From Cymbomonas tetramitiformis (taxonomy: Eukaryota > Chlorophyta > Pyramimonadophyceae > Pyramimonadales > Pyramimonadaceae), in the NCBI GenBank assembly GCA_001247695.2, contig LGRX02034707.1, positions 16,831 to 80,830 of the forward strand: a stretch of 64,000 nucleotides of DNA. Reading direction: 5' to 3'. Below are positions 50,301 to 64,000 of the stretch, piece by piece (the first letter of the stretch is position 1; each line of letters starts with the position of its first letter). The notes beneath the pieces are model-generated. The model saw only the letters and a program-made list of their open reading frames with translations, was not told where the DNA came from and searched no databases. Made by a program: the position numbers and the translations under genes.

Positions 50301-53300
50301 AAAACTTTTCTCTCCGATATACTTCAAGTTTCACTCGAAAACATATCGTCAACGTTCCACTACGGTGGGTACGTTTATCCCTCAGGGTTCGCTTTGATCC
50401 GCTGCATTATCCGCCTTGCAGTATGGCGCATCCAAAAGTGGATAAGATGTATGAAAAATATTCCGAAAGTGTTTCTCAAAGACGCAGAAAAGTTTCGCTT
50501 AAACGAAACCCTTCTGGCCGTTTTGCGCTCAAAGAAACAGCAGATCAATCTGCTAGTTCTGAAGCGCCCTCGGCCACATCTGCCTTAGAAACAAATTGCG
50601 CGTTTCGCGCACAAGTAACTTGAAGCCTTGAGCTTCAAGTAACTTAAAGATATGTATCTTGGCAGTATTTGTGCCAAGTTCGTGCTCTAGGACGCACGGG
50701 AAGCCCTCGGCTGTTTGGCATCTTTGGGTTTGGGTGTCACGTTCGAACCCAAACCCAAAACATCTGCCTTAGAAATAAATTGCGCGTTTCGCGCACAAGT
50801 AACTTGAAGCCTTGAGCTTCAGGTAACTTAAATATATGTATCTTGGCAGTATTTGTGCCAAGTTTCGTGCGCTAGGACGCACGGGAAGCCCTCGGCTGTT
50901 TGGCATCTTTGGGTTTGGGTACGTTCGAACCCAAACCCAAAGGCAAAGGCATAGGACAGTTTCGTAGATTCTGTCCCGATGCCTTCGCAACCTCGCATGC
51001 TAACTCATATTATAATGAATATTCAACATTCAAGCGTTGGATACCCCACGCCAACGGGAAGCGCTCGGCTGATTTGTTATTTGGGTATGCGCACCCAAAT
51101 GACAAAAAACGCATCTTTGAAACTCGTTAGTTTCAAAGATGCGTGGCCGATGCCTTCGTGCTTATGTGTATATTTCATATGAAATATGCCATGGAATAAA
51201 TGTGAATATCCCGCACAAACGGGAAGCGCTCGGCTGTTTTGTAATTTTAGGGTGCACCCAAAATACAAAACGCATCTTTGAAACTCGGAAGTTTCAAAGA
51301 TGCTTGCCGGTCGCGTGCAGCAGTAAAAGGCAAGGCAAAGGGTTTAGGATATAGAAGAAGTAGGAATAGTTTTCAGAAGCACTAGAATACTTTTCATATG
51401 CTTCTGAAAACTATTCCTACTGCCGCTAAATCTTAAACCCTTAACCTTCCCCTTTGCCTTTGACCTTCCGTTCGCAGCTTTACCATTCTGTTTCTGAGCG
51501 AACTGGAGTTTCAAGGAGTTCGGCAGTTTGCCAGAGTTCTCCATCATTATCTTCATCCACGAAAGCAGTCGGATCAAGAATTCGCTAAATCCAGATCGTT
51601 TAAAATAATTTATATTTCGGGTATATTCGATGCATCTTGAGTCAGAAGATGGTGTATAAAATGATGTTCATTACAAACGAAAAACGCCGTACGGTGCTCC
51701 GCATTCGCATTCGGCTGTGTTTAAACATGCTGGGTGCCTCGCGACCTCCCTGCGGCGTCTGTTGCACGTCTCCCACGCCAGGTGATGGAGCCGGTCCCCA
51801 ATCTCCCTCACAATCCGCCGCATGTTTCATCTTCAGAAGCGACCTGCGCATCGGCAATCGCCTGAGAGGCCGGTGTGGCGAGCGCGGGGAGTGAGGCAGG
51901 TGCTGGAGTGCCGCGACTTGATCAATGCAGACCAACTGGCGCCGGGCTGGGGTGTACCCTCCAGCCTAGATATGACAGATTGTTATGTAAGTTACTCGGG
52001 AACTTTTGATCAGATCAACGCGGCTCACAATGATCATGCGGCTCTCAATGGGCGATGATGCGGCTGTTCACAGTGGAGCGCCCGACACGGATCTTGGGGG
52101 AACGACGTTGCATTTGCGCGGAGGCTGAGGGAGGCGGCTCTCTGCGGGAGAATGCTGCGCTTGTGCACGGCCCGATCGACGTGACTGCTGGGGGATCGAC
52201 GGCGCCATTTTGCACCGCTCGATTGGAGCAGCTCCAGGGGGATGTTGTACCAGCTGTGCACAGGTGGAGAGACACAGCTACCGGGAGGGGGGGGATGAGG
52301 CGCTGAAGCTATGCACGGCCAGATTAACAGATCTCACCCGTGCCATTGCTCGATGCAGATTCAAACTCGCGGGAAATGGAACTGTGGAATGCGCACCCTG
52401 CCGGTGGCAAGCGCCTTGGCCAAGGATTGAGGACGCGCGGAGGGAATTCGGTTTTGGTGAGAGGCGCAGGTAAAGGTGAAGGTGGAGGGTTGCGAGGAGC
52501 GGACCACCACCGTGCAGAACTGTTTGAACCCGCACTTTTTCGAAGCATTCGAGTTTGATGTAAGTTATAATCCCAAGTCGGCAAATCGGAGAGTCTCCTC
52601 GCTCCAGTGCTCGAGGGGATGCCCGAGAGCCCCTTGGATGGACCAATCCCCCGCCGGGAGAGCTGATCCCTTTCCCCCGCATCGTTGCCACGGTGTGGCC
52701 CTCGAAGGACCTCGGCGATGTCGATGCCCGCCTGGAATATGCGGCGGCGCGGCTCAGAGGCGTGGGCTTCCATGCCATCCATCCCACGCGGGTCTAACCT
52801 GAGGTCTGATTGGCATGCAACAACCGCACCAATTATATTCCGAAACCTGGACGTTTTGACAAGTGATCATGCTGTGATGTGGCGTGACGTGGCACTCGCA
52901 ATAGGAGATGGTCGCTCTTATTTTGACGGACCATTACCATTCTTTACAACCAAGTCGGGACGCGCATCAGCGAGGCGTGTTACGCGCATCAGCGAGGGAC
53001 GCGCATCAGCGAGGCGTGTTACGCGCATCAGCGAGGGACACGCATCAACGCGCGCATCAGCGAGGCGTCTTACGCGCATCAGCGAGGGACGCGCATCAGC
53101 AAGGCGTGTTACGTTGATATTGTGTTATGCATTACATCAGAGAGTCAACTGCCGTGAGCTACACTTCCTCGCGCCATCGAAACTGGCATGTTGATCCTGC
53201 CTCGCGATCAAGCCTTGTGGTTTATGCGAAATCAGCCACGTGCACTTGTCGACCATGGGATTCACTTCTGAAGTATATGAAAGTGCGACAGCGCGTCCCA

Positions 53301-56300
53301 CTAGATTCACTCCAAACCGTGGTGATTGGACAAGCTAATTCCTGTCGCCGGTGCCGATCAGCTCCTCACCTGAGAGCGGGCTCAAGCATTCCCTACGTCA
53401 ATCACTACGCCCCATAGAACCATTAAAAGTTCCGGAGGCTTTCTTTAGTGCAGGGTGCTCTGTGTACCGGGCGTGTGGTGGGTGGACAAGCTCTCTTGAG
53501 ACCAGGCTTTGGGGTAGGCAGGAAGCAGAGTGGTGGTCCTGAGCGTAGGCTTGGTGGTGGGGACATGGCTCGAGCAGTTCGGGGGGGAGAGGTGAATTGG
53601 CTTCAGAGGCAAAGCCTCAGCGCATAGGAAGTGCAGTCGTAGAGGCACTCAGGTGGCGCAGTGAGGCTCAGGGGGTCCCAATCCTCACTAGTGCCTAATA
53701 CCGCACCTTTCACTCTCACAGGGCGTGTGCCGGGAGGCCTTCTGTCACCGATATAGCACGTGACAGTGGTCCTCCATTACAGGTTTCGCATTTTGATTTT
53801 CCTCGTGGATTTGGGTGAAATCCACGAAGAATTTGGCCGCGCGCGTGCTTTGCATTTTGGATCTGGACTCCTCGTGAAAACATAACAGAATACATCGAGC
53901 GCGACAAAACGCGACGTCGAGTGGCTGACGGTGGCTGATATTTTTCGCGGCGAACGAGAAGTATTTCATGGGACTCCTCCAGAGGTGCCTCGTCGTTTAC
54001 TCCTCGTGGCTCGTCAGAATCGTCGACAAAAAAGAGCAGGCCACGTGGAATCGCAAATCAGTCATCAACGCATCATACGGAGAAATTTTACAAGAACCGA
54101 AATCTGAAAACTCCTCGCGCGATGGCCAAATTGACAGTCCGGTGCTCGCGAAATCAGTGATGCCATTTTCGCGAGGGGTAAACATGCAAAACCTGTATTG
54201 CGAGATCCGCAATTTGGTCGTCGAAGCTTCACTTGGAATCTCCTAGGACCACCAGTGCAACCGCCCCACGCGCAGTGATGGCAATTAAGATAAAAACTGT
54301 CGATGAGGAAATCAGCATCGGCCACGAGTTTTGGAGTGGAAAGACCGCTCCTGCGAATGAACGAAGGGCTCTGAGATGGGACCCACTCGCCCCAGCATGT
54401 TTCCACCGTACGATGTAAATGTGTTGTGCGGTGGGAGGCCCGCCCGCTTGGATCTAGGTGACGGAGATCATCAGCAATCTGATGGTGGAGGCGTGGGACG
54501 AGGACTTCATTGATGACGACGACTATTTCGGAATGATCTCCATTCCCATTGGTGCGCCCACGTGCGACGCTGACCTGTTGCACACTGTGTTCCCTGCATG
54601 GCCCGACTCCCTGCCAGAACCAGACTGGTCGTGTGTCGCCTGGGAGGGCGCGCTGCATAGTGAAATGCCTCGAGCACATGGCGCTAGCCTCGGCACTAGC
54701 TGCGTGCCGTATGCTGACAAGAGCTGGGGGTGGGAGGGGTGGGGGGGAGGGGGTGTCGCTCCGAGGCGCAGTGAAGCTGCTTCGGCATACGGGAAAGCGT
54801 GTGGTAGTGGATTTGCCCCTGCAACACCCCGGTAATATGCCCACATCCGCCTGCCTGGGTGTGGTAGTGGATTTGCCCCTGCAACACCCCGGTAATATGC
54901 CCACATACGCCTGCCTCGGTATGGTTTGGCACACGACCACCCTGTGTTTGGGGCTCCGCTGTCATCTTATGACATCGTGGTTGGCATCCACGTGGCATGC
55001 GTCTCGTGAAGGCATGGTGCATTCTTTCTGCTGCATGGCTCTCGCGCGGGACGTGTTGCGCTTGCGCTGACCAGCTGGGCCCTGGCTTGCTTCTCACCTC
55101 GGCTGTACATAGCTTCAACTTGCTGCATGCGGCGTGCCTCCTCCTTCCCCAACACCTTGAAGCCCTTCTGCTTGAAGCTGTGTTGCTAGTCTTTGCAGCT
55201 GACCCGGGGGATCAAGGGGGGACGCTCTTGAGCTTCTGTGATCGAAGGGTTGCGGAGTGTCGAGGGATGAAGCGGGGCGGGAGGGGCTGGGTCCTGGCAG
55301 AGGGCATGACCGAGCTGCAGCGCCCTCAGAAGCTGGCGGGGCACCAGGGAACCATCCGGGTGATTATCGCCCCCCGCCACGCGGCTTGTGCATGTTCCTC
55401 TGAGCATTCTCTTTGAGTCAGCCTTGTGAATAATGCGCTTATGGGAGGCTACTCGGGATGGAGCATGTGATTGAATGGCGCCCTCCACGTCCTGCTTCCC
55501 TCGAGGGGTCGCCACGTGGACGTGGTCAGTTCCTCCACAGCCGGCTTCCTCAATGGGGAAGGGTGCGAGGGCAATCAGTTCCGTTGCAGCAGGCTCGCGC
55601 CAAGGGGGTCGCAACAAGCTCCCTTCGAAGGGATGGGGGAGGAGGGGGCGCCGTGATTTCCTTCGCAGCAGGCTCCCTCGAGATGGCGGGCGCAGATGTG
55701 GCCACTTTCGCTGGTGTAGGCTTGCGCAAAGGGGGAGGGGCTGGCGGCGCAGCCACTGCCCTCGAATGGAGGGCGCGCCAATGAGCTGCTCTGTAACAGG
55801 CTCGTGCGAAGGGAAGTGGCGAAGGGCAGTTGGACTCTCCGTAGCAGGCCCCTCGGGTGGACACTGAACCCCTGGGCGCTGGGGGGTTACTGTGGCTACA
55901 CAGCTGGCGCTGACGCTGACGATGACTGCTCGAGCGCCCGAGATGTACATGGGCCAGATGCTGATGTACTACGATCCGCTGGAGTACCCTGCATCGTACG
56001 ATACAGAGCGGCTGTGGGTGGAGGTTGGGCGTCTCGTGGACGTCCTGGTGGCCCCCATCACCTCGAGCCTGCTGTGTCTGCTATACCTTCAAAGCTGGGG
56101 CTCGCCCATGGTGCTCCACGTCACCTCATCCCTCAAAGCGGCTCGGAGCCATTTACCCGGTCTCAAGACGCGTCCCCCCTGTGTCTCCGCCGCTATCATT
56201 ACGCCGCCGCTGCTGAACACGAGAACTTAATCCAGAGAGGTGGAACACCTTCGGGAGTGGCTTCTCATGTGTGGCGGAGCAGCCTTGTGGGCAGGCCCCG

Positions 56301-59300
56301 CTCGCAAGGGTGCTGCACACAAGCTCGATGCTCACAGCTTCTACGAGGACGGGGCGGGGGAGGGGGGCGCGGGGCGTGCAGTATAATATGCTGGTCATCG
56401 TATACACGGTAGCGAGGTACAAATTCTTCGGAGCGTATGCAGTGCAGCTGCTCCCTCTGACTCTGATACTGGACCTGTGCGGCATCGGGTGCGCCGAAAA
56501 AAAAAACCTCCCTTTCCACCCGTTTGAAAATCTGCACCTGCCGCATCAACCGTCAGTTCTGCTTTGGAGCCTGCTACTGTTCTATCACGTTCCCTCTCCT
56601 CTCTCCGGACCCCGGGTGAGCCAGGCCCAGGGATATGCTCGCCACCCTGAAGTGGACTCCCTGGTATCGCCCCCCCCCTATTCCTCCCCACGCATGCTGC
56701 CCGCCCCCATTGGCATTAAGCACCGAGGGGCCGAGGGCATCCGGGCCTCAGGTGGCTGCTATCACGCGTGCGGCGCCTGCACCCCTTCACAATGTCCCTC
56801 CAAGAAGCTGCCCCTGCTCCAGGAAAGGAGGAGGAGGCGGCGAAGAAAGAGGAGCGGCTGAAGCAGGAGGAGCTGAACAAGCAGCTCGGGGTGCGCTGCA
56901 CTCTACTTTGGAGCAAGTATCTCCCGCGCACCTTCCGCGCGTCTCGCAGTCAGATTGGCCCACAGTTCAGAGCCGATCAGAGGAACCCGCCGCAGGAACA
57001 CACCATGGCCGTGGATCCAGGTGGCGAGTAATCCACGGCCCCGTATTGGTCACCTGAGGAGAGAGCGGCGCTGGATGGCCCGGGCAGTGGCGGCAAAGGA
57101 AGCGCTCCCAAAGATGGGATTCCCGCGGAGCACCGGAAGACGGATGCTCATAAAAGCCAGTCCGGCAGAGGGTCAAACCGTCGGGCAGTCTGACAGTCAG
57201 GCAGGCAGTCTGGCAGTCTGGCAGGCAATCTGGCAGTCTGGTAGGCAGGCAGGCAGTCTGGCAGACGGTTAGACAGGCAGTCTGGCAGTCTGACAGTCAG
57301 GCAGGCAGTCTGGTAGGCAGGCAGGCAGTCTGGCAGTCTGGCAGTCTGACAGGCAGTCAGGCAGTCTGGCAGGCGGTCAGGCAATCTGGCAGTCTGGCAG
57401 TCTGGCAGACAGTCTGGCAGTCTGGCAGTCGGGCAGTCGGGCAGTCGGGCAGTCGAGCAGTCAGGCAGGCAGTCTAGGCTGCTTGGGGAGCCCCCCCAGA
57501 TGGTCTGCTGCGAGGGGAGGCCAAATGATTGTTTTCTGCCCTGCTTGTGCGCCAGAGAGCGCTCCCAGTGACCTGATTGGTTGTTAGCTGATTGGTTGGT
57601 ACAGGAGGTGTACGGTAAATCACGGCAGGACACTGCAGTCTTCGGACCTGAGCAGCGGTAAGGCATCGGCTTCTGTTCACCCACTGTCTCCACAAGGAGG
57701 CATCGCTGCGGAGCACTCACCTCGAGGGTTCATCTCGCCTGACAAAAGCTGGTGGCCGACCACTCCCGTTGTCCTTGGTTGTGGTGTGATGACTGGCTGA
57801 TTGCAAGCCATTCTGGTGTACCTTTGCCACAGGAATGTGGCGAGTGACGCAGCCCCTGTGATGACTGGCTGATTGCGAGCCATTCTGGTGTACCTTTGCC
57901 ACAGGAAGGTGGCGAGTGCCGCAGCCACTGTGATGACTGGCTGATTGCGAGCCAATCTGGTTTACCTTTGCCACAGGAATGTGGCGAGTGACGCAGCCAC
58001 TGTGATGACTGGCTGATTGCGAGCCAATCTGGTGTACCTTTGCCACAGGAAGGTGGCGAGTGGCGCATCCACTGTGATGACTGGCTGATTGCGAGCCATT
58101 CTGGTGCACCTTTGCCACAGGAAGGTGGCGAGTGCGCAGCCACTGTGATGACTGGCTGATTGCGAGCCATTCTGGTGCACCTTTGCCACAGGAAGGTGGC
58201 GAGTGACGCAGCCACTGTGATGACTGGCTGATTGCGAGCCATTCTGGTGTGTTTGCCACAGGAAGGTGGCGAGTGCGCAGCCACTGTGATGACTGGCTGA
58301 TTGCGAGCCATTCTGGTGCACCTTTGCCACAGGAAGGTGGCGAGTGACGCAGCCACTGTGATGACTGGCTGATTGCGAGCCATTCTGGTGCACCTTTGCC
58401 ACAGGAAGGTGGCGAGTGACGCAGCCACTGTGATGGATCCGTTCACAAACTTGATCTTGCCTCCGTTCATGACGAGCATCCTGGAAAGTTTGACGTACGT
58501 CTTGGTACGTGCGCTCTACCCCTCGATTCCCTCCCAGGGCCTCGGAATGCCTGCATGCCTGGCTGCGCAGCGCGAAGCAGTGCCAGTGCCACTGTCAGCG
58601 GTGCGGCCTCGGCGCGGCTGCGGCTCGGCTGCGGCACGCTGTGGGCGCTACAGCGGCGTTCGGCTGGTGAACGACGCTTACGGGAGGGAAGAGTGTGGAG
58701 GGCACAGCACACGTTGATCAGCACAACCAATTCCTTGGAAAGAGTTGCGAACATCTTGGTGTGGAAGGATACGAGTGTCAGCCTCTTCACCGGGTGGCTG
58801 CTCTTGCTGAGCACCGGAATGCTGTGCGCGGTGACCGTCCTCTCGATTCACCCACCACCCGTGCATCATTGTCCATCCAGCCGCACCTCGCTCTCTGCCG
58901 GAATAAATTTCGGGTGTCGGATGTCTGAAGGGGCGTTCGTTGATCAGAGCCTTGTGGCGGAACTCCTGTTCCAGATCTTCGGATACGGGCTCCACCCCAT
59001 CCATGGCCCACCGAGTATGGGCGACCACACACCCACGCCGCGGCAAAAGTCTCGTGGCGTCACTGCATCAGACCGACACGTACCTGCGGTGCAGGCATTG
59101 CACCAGCCGCCCCGCCTGCGAGCACAGGAGGCATAGAACAGCGCTCTGTGCGGTGCATGCAGGCTGCACGTGCGCGCCGTGGGCACTTGACTTTATCTCC
59201 CGCTTATTATGCGTTGAGGGCAGGTGTGGACCATGCTGCTGTACGCCTGGGCTCGCATTCCTTTCGGCCTGTCCGAGGTGCTGCTGTGCTCCAAGCTGTT

Positions 59301-62300
59301 TGCGGTGCTGCCCGTGGCGTTTGCCACCAAGGAGTTCGTGCTCGGCATCGATATGCTGCTCTTGCAGTTGCGGGTGTGCCTAGCCCTGCTGCCTCGCCGT
59401 GCCCTCCTGCGCTGCGCCCACTGCTGGAGTCCAGAGGCAACGGAACCTTGCCTGACCTCCAGTTCCAGCGCCGGCATCAATGTCACGTAGAACCGCTCGG
59501 CGCTCCAAGCACACCACATACCGCCGCTCTGCATTCGCATGAAGCCGTGTAGGCGGTGCGGAATATGTTACTCATTTTGCAGGGACGGTCCGCAAACCGC
59601 GCCGTGCATGGCTGCGGCGGATCAGGTGAAGCGATCGGAGGGGCCTCTGCCGGTGAAGCCGAGGAGGAGGAGAGAGGTAAACGAGGTGTGTTGGGCCATG
59701 GCGAGCAGGACGGGGACTATGGGGTGGCTATTCCTGTATCCACGATGCTTCCAGGTGCTGGATCTTATCCAACGGCCATAAAGCCCAAGAGAACATCTAG
59801 CTTATCCAACGGCCATAAAGCCCAAGAGAGCATCTAGCTTATCCGATGGCCACACAACCCAAGAGGACATCTCGCTTATCCAAGGGCCATGAAGCCCAAG
59901 AGAGCATCCCGCTTATCCAAGGGCCATGAAGCCCAAGAGAACATCTAGCTGCGAGTGGGGTAGTGGAGCGCATCACACTGGCAGGGGAGTCAATCCTGCC
60001 GGGTAGAAGACATTCAATAGCACGCACCAGGTGAGTGCGCAACGTCGAGGCAGCAGAGTCGATGTGGCACAGGTCGCCGCTGCGCGGGGGAGCCCATCGG
60101 GCGCACCCCGCGACATGTAGGCAAGGGGGTAACCACAATGGACTGAGGCATTGGACCTTAAACCGGCCTCGAGGAGTGCTTGAGAGGCCCCCCCCAATGC
60201 CAACATCCAGGGCCCGGATTGGAGGCTGCCCGGATGTGATAGGGCAGTGTTGAATTTCGGTGCAGGGAATTCCGGATGCCATCTTTTGGATATTCCGCTC
60301 CCATGCACTGAGATGACAGCTTCACGAATGTCAAGTGCGGAGGGGCCGGGGATGGGGCGCCCAAGATATGCCTATGTGCACGCGTGCGGTGCTGGCGCGC
60401 ATCTAATGCCCGGGATGAAGCTGCGCCAACTGGGTGTGGCTGAAGCTCCCGGGACTCTCTTCGAAGAGCTGGGAGGAGTCGCGAGCTGCATCCTGGCAGA
60501 CGCCCTCACTGGCGGCCGCGTGAAGACTGTTGGGGGCTTGGGCTGCAGACGCGCGAGAGCAGCTGAAAAGTAGGAGCTGGGCTTATGGCAGGTGCGCCCC
60601 CTCCCGTCCGGCGTGGTCACTCATGGAGCTCATCTGCCTGGTGGTATGGCTCAGGCCCACTGGTTGAGATCCGCAGAAGATGCGTGGCATGCTCTCACGT
60701 CCCACAGCTGTCGGTGGCTTGGAAGTGATAGAGAGTCATGGAGGTCATAGTGAGCATGGGCGTCATCGAGGGCACGGAGGTGATGCAGCCATGAAGGGCA
60801 TCGGGGTGGTATACAGAAGATACCGAGTATGGGGGTCTAGTAACAGCACTGCAACTGCCAACATGAGAACGGAGCTGGAGAAGGCCGAAGCACTGCGCCA
60901 GGAGAATCTAGCCAAAGCAAAGGTGCGCATGGAGGCCCGCAATGTTGACGTCAAGCTCCACCATTCCGGAATGTAATACACACATACTCAAGAAAAGCCT
61001 CCGTCTCAGCTCCTCGCTCCTTCTCTTCAGTGCTTGCAGCTGCGCCAGGTGTGTCCATGGCAGGCGCTCCGCCTCGACTCCGCGCAGCGCTGTGATACAG
61101 CTGCTCTGCGGCTAGAACCGGCAGACGGGCCTCATGCTTTAGGGTCGGTTGACCCTCGAGAGAACAACATTTGTGCGCCATCTCTTAGGAGCCCACTTTG
61201 GTCTGAGGAGACATGATCATAGCTCAGCCCTCGCCAGCTTGCCGCGGGATGATCGCTCAGCCCTCGCCAGCTTGCCGTGGGATGACAGCTCAGCCCTCGC
61301 AAGGTTGCCGCGGGATGATCGCTCAGCCCTCGCCAGGTTGCCGCGGGATGAACGCTCAGTCCTCGCCAACTTGCCGCGGGTTGATCGCTCAGCGCTCGCA
61401 AGGTTGTCGCGGGATGACAGCTCAGCCCTCGCCAGGTTGCTGCGGGATGATCGCTCAGCCCTCGCAAGCTTGCCGAGTGATGACAGCTCAGCGCTCGCAA
61501 GGTTGTCGCGGGATGACAGCTCAGCCCTCGCCAGCTTGGCTACGTGGATCGTCAGCCTCGCCAGAAGCCGGCCACGGATGAACGCCACAGCCTCTGCCAG
61601 CTTGTTGGATGATTCGCTTCAGCCCTCACCAGCTTGCCGTGGATGAACGCCAGCCCTTGCCAGCTTGGTTGGCCGGATGACAGCTCAGCCCGCCAGCTGT
61701 TTCATGGATGATCGCTCAGCTTCGGGGCGGCTGCCGCTGGGATGACAGCCTCAGTCTCGCTGATTGCCGGGATGACAGCTCAGCCCGCTGGCTTGTCATG
61801 GGCTGATCATTTCAGCCTCAGGCCATGCTATGGGATGATCGCCTCAGCCTCAGCTAGGCTGCCGCGGATGACAGCTCAGCCCTCACCAGCTGGCCTTGGG
61901 ATGATCGGGCTGGGCCTCGCCAGGTTTGTGGACACCGCTTCATAGCCTCAAGTGCTGCAAGTGGATGATCTCTCTTGTGCCTCTCGCCAGCTGCCAAAGG
62001 GATAATGCTTCAGCCTCATAGGTTTGCCAGATGATCGCTCAGCCCGCCAGGCTTGCCGGGATGAACGCCCAGCCTCACGAGGTTGCCATGGACAGATCGC
62101 CAGCCTCGCCAGGTTGCCGGGATGAACGTCAGCCCTCACCAGTTTGCTCTTGGGATGAACGTGCTCAGTCTCTGCCAGCTTGGCCTGCTGGGGTGACGGT
62201 TTCAGCCTCGCCAGGCTGCCGCGGGGATGAACGCTCAGCCTCAGGTTGCTGAGCCATGGATGATCGCTCAGCCCTCGCCAGGTTGCCTTGGGATGAACGC

Positions 62301-64000
62301 TCAGCCCTCACCAGCTTGCCTTGGGATGAACGTTCAGCCCTCGCCAGCTTGCCGCGGGATGATCGCTCAGCCCTCGCCAGGTTGCCGCGGGATGAACGCT
62401 CATCCCTCACCAGCTTGCCATGGGACGATCGCTTCAGCCGCGTGCTGCCTGGGATGAATGCTCAGCGCTCGCCAGGATGCCGCGTAATGACAGCTCAGCC
62501 CTCGCCAGCTTGCCGCGTGATGACAGCTCAGCCCTCGCCAGCTTGCCGCGGGATGATCGTTCAGCCCTCGCCAGCTTGCCGTGGGATGAACGCTCAGCCC
62601 TCGCCAACTTGCTGCGGGATGATCGCTCAGCCCTCGCCAGCTTGCCTCGGGATGATCGCTCAGCCCTCGCCAGCTTGCCGCGGGATGATCGTTCAGCCCT
62701 CGCCAGCTTGGCGGGACGATCGCTCAGCCCTCGCCAGGTTGCCTTGGGATGAACGCTCATCCCTCACCAGCTTGCCGCGGGATGATCGTACAGCCCTCGC
62801 CAGCTTGCCGTGGGATGAACGCTCAGCCCTCGCCAACTTGCTGCGGGATGATCGCTCAGCCCTCGCCAGCTTGCCGCGGGATGAACGCTCATCCCTCACC
62901 AGCTTGCCACGGGACGATCGCTCAGCCCTCGCAAGGTTGCCGCGGGATGAACGCTCAGCGCTCGCCAGGATGCCGCGTGATGACAGCTCAGCCCTCGCCA
63001 ACTTGCCACGGGATGATCGCTCAGTCCTCGCCAACTTGCTGCGGGATGAACGCTCAGCCCTCGCCAGCTTGCCTCGGGATGACAGCTCAGCCCTCGCCAG
63101 CTTGCCGTGGGATGATCGCTCAGCCCTCGCCAACTTGCTGCGGGATGATCGCTCAGCCCTCGCCAGCTTGCCGCGGGATGAACGCTCAGCCCTCACCAGG
63201 TTGCTGCGGGATGATCGCTCAGCGTTCGCCAGCTTGCCGCGGGATGAACGCTCATCCCTCACCAGGTTGCCGCGGGATGATCGCTCAGCCCTCGCCAGGT
63301 TGCCGCGGGATGAACGCTCATCCCTCACCAGCTTGCCACGGGACGATCGCTCAGCCCTCGCAAGGTTGCTGCGGGATGAACGCTCATTCGCCAGGTTGCG
63401 CGGGGATGAGCAGCTCGGCCCTCGCCGGGCTGCAGCGGGATAGCGGCCCTCGCCAGGTTGCTGCTGGGATGACGCTCGGCCTCACCAGCTTGCCTTGGGA
63501 TGAGCGTTCAGCCCTGCTCAGCTTACGCGGGCGATCGCTCAGCCTCGCCAGGTTGCACGCGGGATGCACGCTCAGCCCTCACCCAGCTTGCTTACCGGGA
63601 TGAACGTTCCAGCCCTCGCCAGCTTACCGCGGGGTGATCGCTCAGCCCTCACCAGCTTGCCTTGGGATGACAGTTCAGCCCTCGCCAAGTTGCCGCGGGA
63701 TGAACGCTCAGCCCTTGCCAGGTTACCGCGGGATGATCGCTCAGCCCTCGCCAGGCTGCCGCGGGATGATCGCTCAGCCCTCACCAGGTTGCCGCGGGAT
63801 GAACGCTCAGTCCTCGCCAACTTGCCGCGGGTTGATCGCTCAGCGCTCGCAAGGTTGTCGCGGGATGACAGCTCAGCCCTCGCCAGGTTGCTGCGGGATG
63901 ATCGCTCAGCCCTCGCAAGCTTGCCGAGTGATGACAGCTCAGCGCTCGCAAGGTTGTCGCGGGATGACAGCTCAGCCCTCGCCAGCTTGCCGCGGGATGA

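Overview
The window looks like nuclear DNA of an intron-rich, transposon-rich unicellular eukaryote. The only host gene I can reconstruct has many small exons with GT-AG introns. Around it lie an LTR retrotransposon with a CCHC gag, chromodomain Ty3/gypsy elements, a tyrosine-recombinase (DIRS/PAT-type) element, gag-only LTR elements, small inverted-repeat elements and many minisatellites. A green alga of prasinophyte type would fit; that is a guess from the mixture of features, not something the sequence proves. I see no rRNA, tRNA or CRISPR.

Layout. 1-4.94 kb (minus): gag and the region downstream of gag of an LTR-type retrotransposon that runs off the left edge. 5.8-6.35 kb: TTAA-flanked (piggyBac-like) inverted-repeat element. 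7.3-13.4 kb (plus): chromovirus A, 5'-truncated, with gag zinc knuckle, protease, RT, RNase H, integrase, chromodomain, polypurine tract and 3' LTR. Its integrase reading frame is interrupted by a 77-bp sequence with the form of a spliceosomal intron. 13.5-15.9 kb: tandem repeats, a 48-bp perfect palindrome and a 183-bp satellite. 17.04-35.52 kb (minus): a second chromovirus (B), recognised by two related LTRs and a 5-bp target duplication TGCTG on its outer edges; most of its interior has been replaced or filled by later insertions. Nested in it are two copies of a gag-only LTR element (27,982-31,609 with TSD CAAAA; 32,024-35,308 with TSD TGCCG, sitting inside the 5' LTR of B). The first of these is itself split by a 291-bp hAT-type element with an 8-bp TSD.

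37.06-about 59.7 kb (plus): one host gene, over 22 kb long, with about 24 small exons. It encodes three C2 domains followed by hydrophobic segments, an architecture resembling multiple-C2-and-transmembrane (MCTP) proteins. Exon phases agree across nearly every junction. Its largest intron (39,247-47,912) holds a PAT/DIRS-like retrotransposon with split direct repeats (42.4-47.4 kb, minus). Other introns hold a small inverted-repeat element, a hairpin cluster, and several minisatellites, one of which repeats the splice acceptor of a coding exon.

61.2-64.0 kb: a 33-bp tandem array running off the right edge. Because 33 is a multiple of 3 it gives long spurious open frames on both strands.
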